Shown: positions 1 to 7,050, numbered from the stretch's first letter. The stretch: DNA of 24,694 bases from JACQID01 sp035289125 (GCA_035289125.1 DATDXW010000016.1:1-24694), one strand, 5' to 3'. Notes: generated by a model from the letters alone, not told the origin. Numbers and translations are program-made.

Positions 1-395
1 ACGGGGTAAGTATTGTATCCCGTTTTTCCCGTCAACTTTCTCAGTTCACTTATCAATGTGGAAGGGCTGACCACATCCGGAACCACGAAACCGCCTTTCC
101 TGCTTTTCACGGCGTTCCTTTTCTGTGCCTGCTCGGCGATAGGCTGGCTCCAGTTAGAAATGGAAATCATCCCGAGCTTGGCCAATTCTACGTTTAGTTC
201 GGGGCTATAGACGGCCTGCATTGGGGAACTTATTACGGAATTATAGAGCGTTATTCGGGGTTTTTCGCCATTTTCATATCTGGTAATCGGAGATGATAGC
301 GACACGTCATCAACAGAAGTCATCCCTATATGACCCGGCAGAATGCGGTATTCCCACAGTGCCCTTGCCGGCGTATGGTTTATTGACTTGGCCAT
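1..395 (-). CDS. guaB: IMP dehydrogenase-like protein, N-terminal part (runs off left edge)
   Basis: Reading from ATG at 395 towards position 1 gives 131 uninterrupted codons that leave the window. The N-terminus has the IMPDH/GMP reductase layout. An opening segment resembling the family's DDV strand (TSVDDVSLSSPI) is followed by ISSPMQAV, which corresponds to the family's SAPMDTV phosphate/NAD-site region. Next comes LAKLGMISISNWSQPIAEQAQ, matching the 'GGIGIIHKN-S-EEQA' helix, and then the VVPDVVSPSTL turn that normally leads into the CBS insertion. The family oxidises IMP to XMP in GTP synthesis. The catalytic Cys loop lies outside the window, so activity cannot be judged. The start is 23 nt after the HD-domain gene's stop, so the two are probably co-transcribed. 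GMP reductase or a non-catalytic IMPDH/CBS paralogue is possible. Confidence 0.72.
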   Translation of the reverse strand, partial: MAKSINHTPARALWEYRILPGHIGMTSVDDVSLSSPITRYENGEKPRITLYNSVISSPMQAVYSPELNVELAKLGMISISNWSQPIAEQAQKRNAVKSRKGGFVVPDVVSPSTLISELRKLTGKTGYNTYP

Positions 396-418
396 ATTTT
401 TATTCCACAAAAGATTAT

Positions 419-946
419 TTATCCCCGTCGCATCCCCTTCAGCTCACGGAAAAGCTCCATTATCTTCCCGTCCTCTATCCGCGCTTCGGCGCTCTTCCAG
501 AATTCTTCCAGATTTATGCTGCCGTACTCCTTTTCATATTCGTAAGCCTGCAGCGCCAATTCTAATTTATCCGAAGAGTGCACAAGCTCTGCTTCCTTCG
601 TTTTGTTCTCCTCGTATTCGTTCCAGAGCGTGCGTATCTCGTTTATGTCCATGCTTTTCAGAATCTTGTCAAACGCTTCCGCTTCGCGCCTGTGCTTTTC
701 CTCCTTCGGCACGCCGTCCACTGGCGTTATATCTCCGACCAGCGCTTCTGCCAAGTCGTGGATAAGCGCAATCTTTATGCATCTTTCACGGTTTACATTA
801 TTGCCCATCATCATGCATATCAGCGCCGTCCTAAAGCTGTGTTCAGCCACGCTCTCGGCGTCCGGCACGTTCCGCAAAACCCAACCAGCGCGCTTCACCT
901 TTTTCAGCTTTCCCGCATTGAGCAGAAAGTCAATAGTGCTGTTCAT
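419..946 (-). CDS. HD-domain phosphohydrolase (HDDC2/YfbR-like 5'-deoxynucleotidase family)
   Basis: This 175-aa protein has the HD metal site: H36 in ESVAEHSFR, the H63-D64 doublet in ALIHDLAEALVGD and a distal D126 in HSSDKLEL. Length and motif spacing match the HDDC2/YfbR group of small soluble 5'-deoxynucleotidases, which dephosphorylate (d)NMPs. Substrate cannot be read from sequence. It lies directly upstream of the IMPDH-like gene (23-nt gap), a purine-nucleotide context consistent with nucleotide salvage. Its ATG is 36 nt from the divergently transcribed small membrane-protein gene, so the two share an upstream region. Confidence 0.85.
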   Translation of the reverse strand: MNSTIDFLLNAGKLKKVKRAGWVLRNVPDAESVAEHSFRTALICMMMGNNVNRERCIKIALIHDLAEALVGDITPVDGVPKEEKHRREAEAFDKILKSMDINEIRTLWNEYEENKTKEAELVHSSDKLELALQAYEYEKEYGSINLEEFWKSAEARIEDGKIMELFRELKGMRRG

Positions 947-982
947 GGAAATCTTATTATTCTAGACATGCAAGGTATTCAT

Positions 983-1186
983 ATGCCAAAAAGTCGCGGG
1001 AACAACAGGCTTGTTCTTGCCATTATAGTCGGTTTCGCCATCGTCGCGTTCTGGCGCGGCGTATAGGGACTGCTTGACTTGTACTTGTTCCCGGGCAATC
1101 ATGAGTTGCGTTTCTGGGTTTCCGCCGTTCTCGGCATTGCCATTCTTTCCATCACGCATCTCACGGCGAAAGAATTGATGCGATGA
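983..1186 (+). pseudogene. Small two-helix membrane protein gene interrupted by an in-frame TAG
   Basis: Reading from ATG 983 gives 27 codons, then TAG at 1064-1066, then 39 more sensible codons to TGA at 1184-1186. The first half is a membrane helix (LVLAIIVGFAIVAFWRGV). The second half begins GLLDLYLFPGN and ends with a second hydrophobic helix (FWVSAVLGIAILSITHL). The stop falls where small archaeal proteins of this look usually have Trp (RGV-W-GLLDLYLFP), so one TGG-to-TAG change would explain it. TAG is a genuine stop elsewhere in the window (nusA), which argues against general recoding. The options are a recent nonsense mutation, a sequencing error or readthrough. The family is recalled from pattern only and its function is unknown. 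Confidence 0.55.
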
Positions 1187-1413
1187 GTGTTTACCGCGCG
1201 CGCCGCAAGCGAGAGGCAAATGCAGGTAATCGGGTGAGCAGCAGCGAGCCTTAAAGCCGCTGTTATATGAGTCTTGGCTTAAAATATGTGAAACCTATAT
1301 TGAAGTATTGCCGAGACCGAGCCTCCTTCATAGATTACATTGGAGGCAAGCGTTGGGTTTCGGGCGACGGAAAGCTTAAATAGTTATTTACTAGTAATAA
1401 ATAAAGTGATTTA
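1187..1413. other. Intergenic stretch with a possible 38-codon ORF
   Basis: No recognised gene. A 38-codon ORF runs from ATG 1267 to TAG 1381-1383 on + (starts MSLGLKYVKPILKYC). It crosses the left arm of the inverted repeat and may be a truncated gene start or chance. The stretch also holds the probable TATA element (around 1375-1382) of the following AT-rich gene and the 10-bp palindrome ttactagtaa just before its start. Confidence 0.3.
1353..1365 (+). repeat. Left arm of a perfect 13-bp inverted repeat
   Basis: TTGGGTTTCGGGC is the exact reverse complement of 1737-1749. The arms bracket the promoter and whole coding region of the AT-rich gene at 1414-1731, with 371 nt between them. I see no target-site duplication outside the arms. 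Confidence 0.85.
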
Positions 1414-1731
1414 ATGTCAGTAGCAATAAAAACACCTAATGAATTTACACGAATGCCACCCCCGGAAAGATATGCATATTTATTTAGATTAGGTCAGGAT
1501 TATCAGCAAATTTGCGATGATGCACTAAGACTTCCTAATACTCCAATTCTTCCTTATTCTCCAGGACAAGCAACTCGAAGTGGTGCGTATGTTAATTATC
1601 AAGGTCTAAAAACTCTTCTGGAGACTGCGTGTTCTGATACAGAACCTGATATAAGAGGACTTGCTAATAGATTATTTACAGATGTATCATTATATGCGCA
1701 GACTGCTTCTGGACAATTTGGAGCAAAGTAA
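1414..1731 (+). CDS. AT-rich orphan protein, 105 aa, inside an inverted-repeat cassette
   Basis: I do not recognise this protein. It is soluble, has no Cys-pair or membrane helix, and starts MSVAIKTPNEFTRMPPPERY. The codons are strongly A/T-ending (aat, ata, tta, gat), unlike the G/C-ending codons of EF-2 and the polymerase genes, which suggests a different origin. A TATA-like cttaaata near 1375-1382 puts transcription start close to the ATG, so the message would be nearly leaderless. The gene is a single cistron convergent with EF-2 and flanked by the 13-bp inverted repeat. It could be a small mobile cassette, a viral remnant or a lineage-specific gene. Confidence 0.6.
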   Translation: MSVAIKTPNEFTRMPPPERYAYLFRLGQDYQQICDDALRLPNTPILPYSPGQATRSGAYVNYQGLKTLLETACSDTEPDIRGLANRLFTDVSLYAQTASGQFGAK

Positions 1732-1736
1732 TATCA

Positions 1737-1749
1737 GCCCGAAACCCAA
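1737..1749 (-). repeat. Right arm of the perfect 13-bp inverted repeat
   Basis: GCCCGAAACCCAA is the exact reverse complement of 1353-1365. It starts 6 nt after the stop of the AT-rich gene and lies downstream of the convergent EF-2 gene. Confidence 0.85.
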
Positions 1750-1810
1750 TGTCATTATAACTAGGGATTTTGCGTGATGTTTGGTTCAGAATCTTTCCTT
1801 TTGAGTTTAT

Positions 1811-4010
1811 TCACTGCATCAGTTCCGGCATGCCTTTGCGCTTGCGTATATTTCTGACAACGTCCATCTTCAGGTCTTCCGGCACTTTCTCAAACAGCAC
1901 GTCTATCAGCGAGTAGAATCCCTTGCCTTCCGTGTTACTTTTTAGGGATGTTTCAAGCCCGAAAGTTTCGGCCACGGGTATCTTCGCCCTCACGGCAGCA
2001 GTCCCCTGTTCTATAGTTGTGTCCAGTATCTGCCCGCGCTTGTTCTGGATGAGCGTCATGACATTGCCTACAAGCTCTTCCGGCGCGTCTATTCTCACTA
2101 TCTGGACAGGTTCCAGCAGCGTCGGCTTGGCTCTCATCATCGCGGCTTTGACGCCCTGGGCGACAACGGGTATCACTTGAGCTGGACCACGGTGAACGTT
2201 GTCCTCGTGCAACTTGGCGTCCGTAATGAAAACTTTCAGCTGATTGCACGGTTCGCCTGCCAGCGGACCGGCGTTCATGGCGCTTTCAAACGCCTCAATT
2301 ATGAGCTTCATCGCCTCGTTCAGATATTGAACGCCTTTCGTTTCATCTATGAGCAGGTTGTTGTTGCTCAACACGACTATTTTCTTCGCTTCGTCCCTGC
2401 TCATGCCCGCTTCCACTAGCAGTGTCACCGCTTTTTTCAGGTCTTTCCGTATCATGACTTCGTCAATCTTGCGGTCAATGAAGAGCTGATGCACGCCGGC
2501 TTCCATCGGCTCCACGCGCAGGGTAAATTGGTTGTGCTTGTTCGGTGATTTTTCCTCCACTTCTGGGGAAGGCTCGCGCACTGTTTCGCGGTAGATGACT
2601 ATCGGCACCGAGGTCTTGATTTCTATGCCCCGTTCTTTCAGTGGCCTCTCCACTTTAGCGTCCAAGTGCAACTCCCCGAGTCCCGAAATAAGCGTCTCGC
2701 CCGTATTCTCGTTTATCTTTGAAACAAGCGTCGGGTCTTCTCTCGTGGCGTGTTTTAAGAACGTAATGAGTTTCGGCAGGTCCGCCGGGTTGACCGGTTC
2801 GAGGCTTTTCGTCACGACCGCCTCAAATATATGCTTTATGCTTTCAAAAGGACGTATTTCCTTTGATGCAATCGTCTCGCCCGAAAATGCGTCCGTCAAT
2901 CCTACGAGACCGACGATATTTCCGGCAGGTATCTCGTCCATTTGCACGCGCTGCGGGCCTTTGTAGATAGATACTTGCTGAATTCTCTGGACTTTTTTCT
3001 GCGCGATAAGATGAACCTCGTCCCCTTTTTTTATCGTTCCGGAGAATATGCGTGCCGTCGCGACATAGCCCGCGTGCGGGTCCGGATTGACTTTGGTTAT
3101 GATGGCAGCTATAATCCCTTTCTCGTTAAGTTTTATCATGTCCCGCCCTTCTTCGCTGTTTTCTTCCCCTTTCCATATTCTCGGTATTCTGTATACCTGA
3201 GCTTGCGCGGGATCTGGCAAATGCGTTACGACCATGTTGAGGAGCACACGGTGAAGCGGCGCTTTCTTTGATAGTTCATCATGCTCTTCCTTTTTCGTGT
3301 GTTCGATGACATCCTTGAAGCTTATGCCCGTCTTCTTCATGTACGGCACGGAGATTGCCCACTTTCTGTACGCAGAACCGAAGGCGACAGAGCCATTCTC
3401 GACTTTCACCATCCATTTGTCGGCAAACTCCTTCTCCGCGTATTTGCTTATGAGTCCGTTAACCTGCCCGATTATGCGCACGAAACGCTCCTGCATCTGC
3501 TCGGGTGTAAGCTGCAGTTCTCTTACTAGCCTGTCAGTCTTATTTATGAAAAGAACCGGTTTCACTCGCTCAAGCATTGCTTGCCGGATAACCGTCTCGG
3601 TCTGCGGCATGACGCCTTCAACGGCGTCCGTGACTATAACAGCGCCGTCCACCGCGCGCATCGCGCGCGTGACGTCGCCTCCGAAGTCCACGTGCCCGGG
3701 CGTATCTATGAGATTCACGAGATAATCCACGCCGTCCACGTCATGCACCATCGAAACGTTAGCTGCGAATATGGTTATGCCGCGTTCCTGTTCCTGCTTG
3801 TCAAAGTCCGTGAACAGCTGCTGGCCCGCCAACTCTTCAGATATCATTCCAGCGCCTGCGACGAGATTGTCGGACAACGTCGTTTTCCCATGCACTCGGA
3901 TTCTGAACCGCAGTTCAGAATCAATCGATATGGGCAGCGATTCCTATGTTCCGTATCTTGTCGGGTTTATGCATCAGGGCGGCTATTGTTTCTATTGAAG
4001 CCTGTGTCAT
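1811..4010 (-). CDS. fusA: Translation elongation factor 2 (EF-2), interrupted by a 31-nt intron; join(3924..4010, 1811..3892)
   Basis: EF-2 is the translocation GTPase. The spliced protein is 722 aa, close to the usual archaeal length of about 730. Exon 1 (4010-3924) encodes 29 residues starting MTQASIETIAALMHKPDKI and ending IGIAAHID. Exon 2 (3892-1811) resumes HGKTTLSDNL, so AHID|HGKTT rebuilds the G1/P-loop. RGITI (G2), DTPGH (G3) and NKTD (G4) follow, and a diphthamide loop LHEDNVHRGPAQ lies near the C-terminus. Without intron removal the frame meets TGA right after Asp29. A naive start at GTG 3895, which lies inside the intron, would delete half the P-loop and cannot give a working GTPase. 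Start choice: ATG 4010 has GGAGGT 5 nt upstream, and a TATA-like box sits at about 4051-4059. The gene has its own promoter and a 417-nt gap separates it from rps7. Confidence 0.95.
3893..3923 (-). other. Predicted BHB mini-intron in EF-2 pre-mRNA (31 nt, phase 0)
   Basis: The boundaries are fixed by the protein: only removal of exactly 3923-3893 restores the codons for I-D-H-G of the P-loop. Structure, read on the minus strand: outer exon helix CCCAU (3934-3930) with AUGGG (3891-3887), 5 of 5 pairs. Central helix AUCG (3929-3926) with CGAG (3898-3895), three Watson-Crick pairs plus one A.G. The 5' bulge is AU|U and the 3' bulge UG|C, each cut after its second nucleotide, as in archaeal tRNA introns. 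The inner stem GAUUCUGAAC/GUUCAGAAUC is 10 perfect pairs closed by loop UGCG. Length is not a multiple of 3 and the first in-frame codon is TGA. Known archaeal mRNA introns of this type (cbf5) are cut by the tRNA-splicing endonuclease and joined by RtcB. Splicing here is inferred. Confidence 0.88.
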
Positions 4011-4047
4011 TATTTACCTCCATATTTTCTCTTCTCTTTACTGTCCA

Positions 4048-4060
4048 ATACTTTTTATTC
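4048..4060 (-). promoter_or_regulatory. Probable EF-2 promoter
   Basis: AATAAAAAG on the minus strand is a TATA-like element. A transcript starting about 25 nt downstream (near 4030) would have a short leader of about 20 nt carrying the GGAGGT ribosome-binding site in front of ATG 4010. Confidence 0.5.
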
Positions 4061-4079
4061 CTTTCCCATGCCATTTAGA

Positions 4080-4330
4080 GCGGCGATAATATCAACGAAC
4101 GCTATACTGTTGGATTTGGGAGGATATATATTTGCGAGATAGTCTGACGGTTCTGTTGCGGGAGAACGATAAAGGCGTGTGACTAAACGGTAAACAAGTA
4201 CAACAAAGACTTTCCATAGAAAGTCTTTGGGTATATGAGGAATCTTTGAATTCCTCGTAATAAAAGCCGAAAAGAAGCCGCATCGTAACAGGGGACTTGT
4301 TACAATTACATTCTCAACAGTTGGAATCCC
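4080..4330. other. Noncoding hairpin cluster between EF-2 and rps7
   Basis: No convincing coding frame on either strand. Four hairpins lie in a row: GTTCT/AGAAC (4150-4154 with 4163-4167), CAAAGACTTT/AAAGTCTTTG (4204-4213 with 4220-4229, 10 perfect bp, 6-nt loop), GAGGAAT/ATTCCTC (4237-4243 with 4250-4256) and GTAACA/TGTTAC (4285-4290 with 4298-4303). A TATA-like gatatatattt at about 4122-4132 could drive a plus-strand RNA from about 4155. I could not match it to RNase P, SRP or a C/D guide RNA. It may be an unassigned small RNA. Confidence 0.35.
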
Positions 4331-4427
4331 TTGCTATATAATTCAGGCGGTTGTCCTCTGCCATCATAATGGAGGTTAACTTTATAAAGCTCAACTCGCC
4401 CGCATACGCGCATGATTTGAAAAGTGC

Positions 4428-5111
4428 TTATCGCGCCCCTATCGCTTCTCTCTCCAAGCGCTCTTTCTCGCGTATAGCATGGCTGTCGTTGCTCGAGTTA
4501 AACGCGGCGACCAGTTCGTCCGCCAGCGCTTCTTCCACGGTCTTCTTCTTGGCAAAAGCGGTTTTGTAAACGCCTTGGGCTATGTTTCTCAAAGTCTTGT
4601 CTACGCGCCGCTGGGGCGACATTATCACGGCGTCTCGCGCCATTATGCTTCCCATCTGGTAAGAAGTGACTTCTTCGCGGGGCGCGGCATTTTCCACGGC
4701 CGTCACAAGAACCTGAACAGGGTTGAGATTTGTCTTCTTTTCGATGAGAGAGAGCGCGGTTTCTATTTTTTTCAGGTTAGCGTCGCTCCTGCCGCCCAGA
4801 TAGCCGGACGATATCCTGTGCTTCTTTCCTGTGTGGCCCGGCACGAGCATGTGATTCGCCAGGCGTTCTACTACGTGCATCCTTGACTTGTGGAACCGCC
4901 CGTGGCTCATCGTGCCAAAGGACTTCGGTATGACAACCGGTTTCACGGTAATATAATTTTTGAGTCCGATGTCCTTGACTTCCGCGACATTCGGCCACTT
5001 GCCGAAAAGCCTGACTTCAGGCAGAATCACTTGCTTCACGGCTTTCTTCTGCTGGGCTTTCGGCTTCTCGAGCGCGTCACGTTTCATCGGTTCTCGTTCC
5101 ATAATCATCAT
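4428..5111 (-). CDS. rps7: Small ribosomal subunit protein uS7
   Basis: uS7 organises the 3' major (head) domain of 16S rRNA and contacts the E-site/mRNA exit. This 227-aa protein has the archaeal form: a basic N-terminal extension of about 30 residues, then LFGKW, the GRFHKSRMHVVERLANHMLV block, SGYLGGR, NPVQVLVTAVENAAPREEV and SPQRRVDKTLRNI, which are core uS7 RNA-binding helices. Its ATG overlaps the rps12 stop as ATGA, so translation is coupled. Starting at the first Met of MMIMEREP gives that overlap. A start two codons later is also possible. Confidence 0.95.
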   Translation of the reverse strand: MMIMEREPMKRDALEKPKAQQKKAVKQVILPEVRLFGKWPNVAEVKDIGLKNYITVKPVVIPKSFGTMSHGRFHKSRMHVVERLANHMLVPGHTGKKHRISSGYLGGRSDANLKKIETALSLIEKKTNLNPVQVLVTAVENAAPREEVTSYQMGSIMARDAVIMSPQRRVDKTLRNIAQGVYKTAFAKKKTVEEALADELVAAFNSSNDSHAIREKERLEREAIGAR

Positions 5112-5533
5112 CTCGATGCCTTCTGCTTCCTGCCGGTTCTCAGCATTTCCAGAGAAATATCATTGACCTTGAATACTTTCCACTTGACGCCGGATATGGA
5201 GCCTACGGAACCGCCTTGCGAGCCGCCCATGCCTTCGACTGTCACTTGGTCGTGTTCGGTTATCTGGTTTATCGCGCCGGTTCTCGGCACGTGCGCGGTT
5301 ATCTGCTTCCCATTTTTAACCAGCCGTATTCTTACGCACTTTATCATTCCAGACGAAGGCTGTTTCTGCTCTATCTGCCTTTTCTCAAGGACTATGCCTC
5401 GCGCCTGCGGGGCGCCTTCCAAAGGGTCAGTTTTCTCGCGAAGCCTGAAAATCCTGCTTCGGTACTTCTCCTTCTTAAGCCTAAACTTTTTCCTGTTTTT
5501 CTTCAATTTCCTGGCTGAAAAGTTCCCTGCCAT
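5108..5533 (-). CDS. rps12: Small ribosomal subunit protein uS12
   Basis: uS12 lines the decoding centre. This 141-aa protein has the archaeal/eukaryal-type N-terminus with a basic KNRKKFRLKKEKYRSRI stretch, then the conserved KQPSSGMIKCVRIRLVKNGK segment and the ITAHVPRTGA loop. The usual PNSA at the decoding-centre loop reads PSSG here, two substitutions worth noting in an otherwise ordinary protein. It overlaps rps7 by 4 nt (ATGA) and starts 28 nt after the upstream membrane-protein gene on the same strand. This keeps the archaeal nusA-rps12-rps7 order with two redox genes inserted. Confidence 0.95.
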   Translation of the reverse strand: MAGNFSARKLKKNRKKFRLKKEKYRSRIFRLREKTDPLEGAPQARGIVLEKRQIEQKQPSSGMIKCVRIRLVKNGKQITAHVPRTGAINQITEHDQVTVEGMGGSQGGSVGSISGVKWKVFKVNDISLEMLRTGRKQKASR

Positions 5534-5561
5534 GTTTCTCTAACCGCTTATCTCCAAAAGG

Positions 5562-6173
5562 TTATAAAGGTTGTTTTGGCTGCGCCCCGAAGCGCGCCGC
5601 CAACGTCATTCTGAGCTTGAGAGCTACGATGATGACTGCGATCGCGATAACGCCCAGAGCGACCGCATCGTTGCTCATGAAAACGAGCCCTATGTTATAT
5701 GAGTGCACAAGTATCAATGCAAGCGCGACATACACCAGCATGTGGAGCTTCTTCCATCTCCTGCCGAGTATGCGCACAGATGCGTCATTGGATGTAGCAG
5801 TCATGGACGCCAGTATTAGGAACGCCAGCGAGCCCAGCGCCAGAAAAGGCGCATTGGGGCCATTCACTATCGCGTTTATGTCCCAGCCGAAGAGAGAATT
5901 ATAGACTGCAAGCACGTGCAGGAGCGCAAAGATAAAAACGTATATGCCTATCCAGCGCCTGTTCGCCATGAGATATGCCGTAAACGAGCTTCTCAAATAT
6001 TTCACGAAAAGCGGAATGGCTATCACGAATATGAGTGAGAGCAGCGCAAGAAAGCCGAAGCCGCTGACATAATATATGGTCTCCTGCATACTCGTCGTCG
6101 CAAAAATGCGGGATGCGGCTATTACCAAAAAAATCAGTGAAAATCCCGCTACATGAATTTTTTTAGTATCCAT
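5562..6173 (-). CDS. Ferric-reductase-like transmembrane haem protein (MsrQ/YedZ-like)
   Basis: From ATG 6173 the protein is 203 aa with about six hydrophobic helices. It has the ferric-reductase-like pattern: RRWIGIYVFIFALLHVLAVY, then GRRWKKLHMLVYVALALILVHSY. The His in LLH, KLH and VHS are candidate haem b ligands, as in MsrQ/YedZ, the membrane subunit that passes quinone-derived electrons to a partner reductase. No MsrP-like molybdenum partner is in view. The partner could be the CDGSH Fe-S protein encoded just upstream (inference). Start choice: TTG 6182 would overlap the CDGSH stop by 4 nt, but ATG 6173, 5 nt after that stop, is more ordinary. Confidence 0.7.
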   Translation of the reverse strand: MDTKKIHVAGFSLIFLVIAASRIFATTSMQETIYYVSGFGFLALLSLIFVIAIPLFVKYLRSSFTAYLMANRRWIGIYVFIFALLHVLAVYNSLFGWDINAIVNGPNAPFLALGSLAFLILASMTATSNDASVRILGRRWKKLHMLVYVALALILVHSYNIGLVFMSNDAVALGVIAIAVIIVALKLRMTLAARFGAQPKQPL

Positions 6174-6178
6174 GCTAA

Positions 6179-6364
6179 TCAATGAGAAGTCACTTCAATT
6201 CTTTTTCCGTTCTCGTATTTGTACAATTTTCCGTCTTCTTCCGTCAGCGTTTGCTTATGCGAGCCGTCGCATAGCGGCTTGTTTTTGCTCAGCCCGCACA
6301 TGCACACCCAACCTGCCTTGACTTCAACCGGTCCTTTCGCGTCGTGCTTGACAAGTCTTGCCAT
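6179..6364 (-). CDS. CDGSH-type iron-sulfur protein
   Basis: This 61-aa protein contains CMCGLSKNKPLCDGSH, the full CDGSH signature (C-x-C-x2-S-x3-P-x-C-D-G-S-H) that binds a [2Fe-2S] cluster with three Cys and one His. It has no membrane anchor, so it is expected in the cytoplasm. Proteins of this kind act as small redox or Fe-S carriers, and specific roles in archaea are largely unknown. It starts 9 nt after the nusA stop and is followed within a few nucleotides by the haem membrane protein, so the two redox genes form a pair inside a transcription/translation operon. Confidence 0.9.
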   Translation of the reverse strand: MARLVKHDAKGPVEVKAGWVCMCGLSKNKPLCDGSHKQTLTEEDGKLYKYENGKRIEVTSH

Positions 6365-6373
6365 TCATATCAC

Positions 6374-6793
6374 CTACATTCTCACGGGCGTGAGCAGTTT
6401 TATGCCCTTGGTTTCGTAAAGCCGCTCCGTTATTTTCGTCAGCGCCCTTATCTTGCTGCCGCTTTTCCCGATTACCTTCGGCCTTTCCGAGGGCGGCACG
6501 TTTATTTTCACCACGCCGTCCTTCACTTCTATATTCTTTGCCTCCGGTATCGCGGCGGTGATGAATTCCAGCACCGTATCAAAATACTCAAGTATCCTTA
6601 TTTTCTTCTTGAAAAGATTTTCGGCCTTCTTTATCTTCTCGCCGTTTTTGCCCACGGCGTATCCGTACTGCCCCTTGCCGACTACGAAATACAGCGTGTC
6701 GTCTTCAGAGAGCATGTCCATCACGTACGCGCCCGTGAGATTCTGGAAGAAGTTGATTGATTCAATCGTCTCTGCGTCAAGCCTGACTTTCAT
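6374..6793 (-). CDS. nusA: Archaeal NusA-like KH-domain transcription factor
   Basis: This 139-aa protein consists of two KH domains and lacks the N-terminal polymerase-binding and S1 domains of bacterial NusA, as is normal in archaea. KH1 carries VGKNGEKIKKAE and KH2 carries IGKSGSKIRAL, the GxxG-type RNA-binding loops. It sits downstream of rpoA2 and the eL30-like gene, the standard archaeal order, and starts 8 nt after the eL30-like stop. The gene ends in TAG, which shows that TAG is read as a stop in this genome. Confidence 0.93.
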   Translation of the reverse strand: MKVRLDAETIESINFFQNLTGAYVMDMLSEDDTLYFVVGKGQYGYAVGKNGEKIKKAENLFKKKIRILEYFDTVLEFITAAIPEAKNIEVKDGVVKINVPPSERPKVIGKSGSKIRALTKITERLYETKGIKLLTPVRM

Positions 6794-6801
6794 ATTTATC
6801 C

Positions 6802-7038
6802 TTACTCAAAACCCGCCATCGCAACGGGAAAAGGTTTCCCGAGTTTCGTGGCCAAGTCCTTTTCGTCGCCTTCGAATTTCTTTACCACGACGCCCATGGA
6901 AGCGTAAAGTTTTTCAGGGCAGTTGCTTGCCACTATGACCTCTTTGATTTTTCCGCTATTTATACCTTTGATTATTTCCCTCACTCCTATGGTCGCTTTT
7001 TTCTCCGGAATTTTTGAAATCGTCTCCACGTCTATCAC
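6802..7038 (-). CDS. rpl30e: eL30/L7Ae-family ribosomal protein, short form
   Basis: This 78-aa protein is in the usual rpoA2-rpl30e-nusA place. IGVREIIKGINSGKIKEVIVASNCP matches the L7Ae/L30e RNA-binding helix and strand. Archaeal eL30 is normally about 100 aa, and this one is shortened at the C-terminus. The first possible start is GTG 7038, but the TATA element ATATTTAAAC at 7051-7060 predicts transcription from about 7029, where a second in-frame GTG lies (giving METISKIPEKK). A leaderless start at 7029 is therefore a serious alternative. Confidence 0.82.
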   Translation of the reverse strand: MIDVETISKIPEKKATIGVREIIKGINSGKIKEVIVASNCPEKLYASMGVVVKKFEGDEKDLATKLGKPFPVAMAGFE

Positions 7039-7050
7039 TCATGAAATAAA

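Noticed and set aside
13..210. Plus-strand 65-aa ORF at the left edge
   Set aside because: It is the shadow of the IMPDH-like gene on the minus strand, which has clear family motifs.
1064..1066. TAG as pyrrolysine or general sense codon
   Set aside because: nusA ends at TAG with a normal C-terminus, and no pyl genes are in view. A Trp codon mutation is simpler.
1811..3895. EF-2 as a 694-aa protein starting at GTG 3895
   Set aside because: The GTG lies in the intron, has no ribosome-binding site and would remove AHID of the P-loop. The true N-terminus with GGAGGT is upstream.
3893..3923. Simple frameshift or sequencing error in EF-2
   Set aside because: The extra DNA is a 31-nt block with a perfect hairpin and BHB flanks at the exact protein-defined boundaries, not a one-base indel.
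4092..4283. 63-aa minus-strand ORF between EF-2 and rps7
   Set aside because: It runs through the two hairpins at 4204-4256, has unusual composition and no ribosome-binding site. The hairpins explain the region better.
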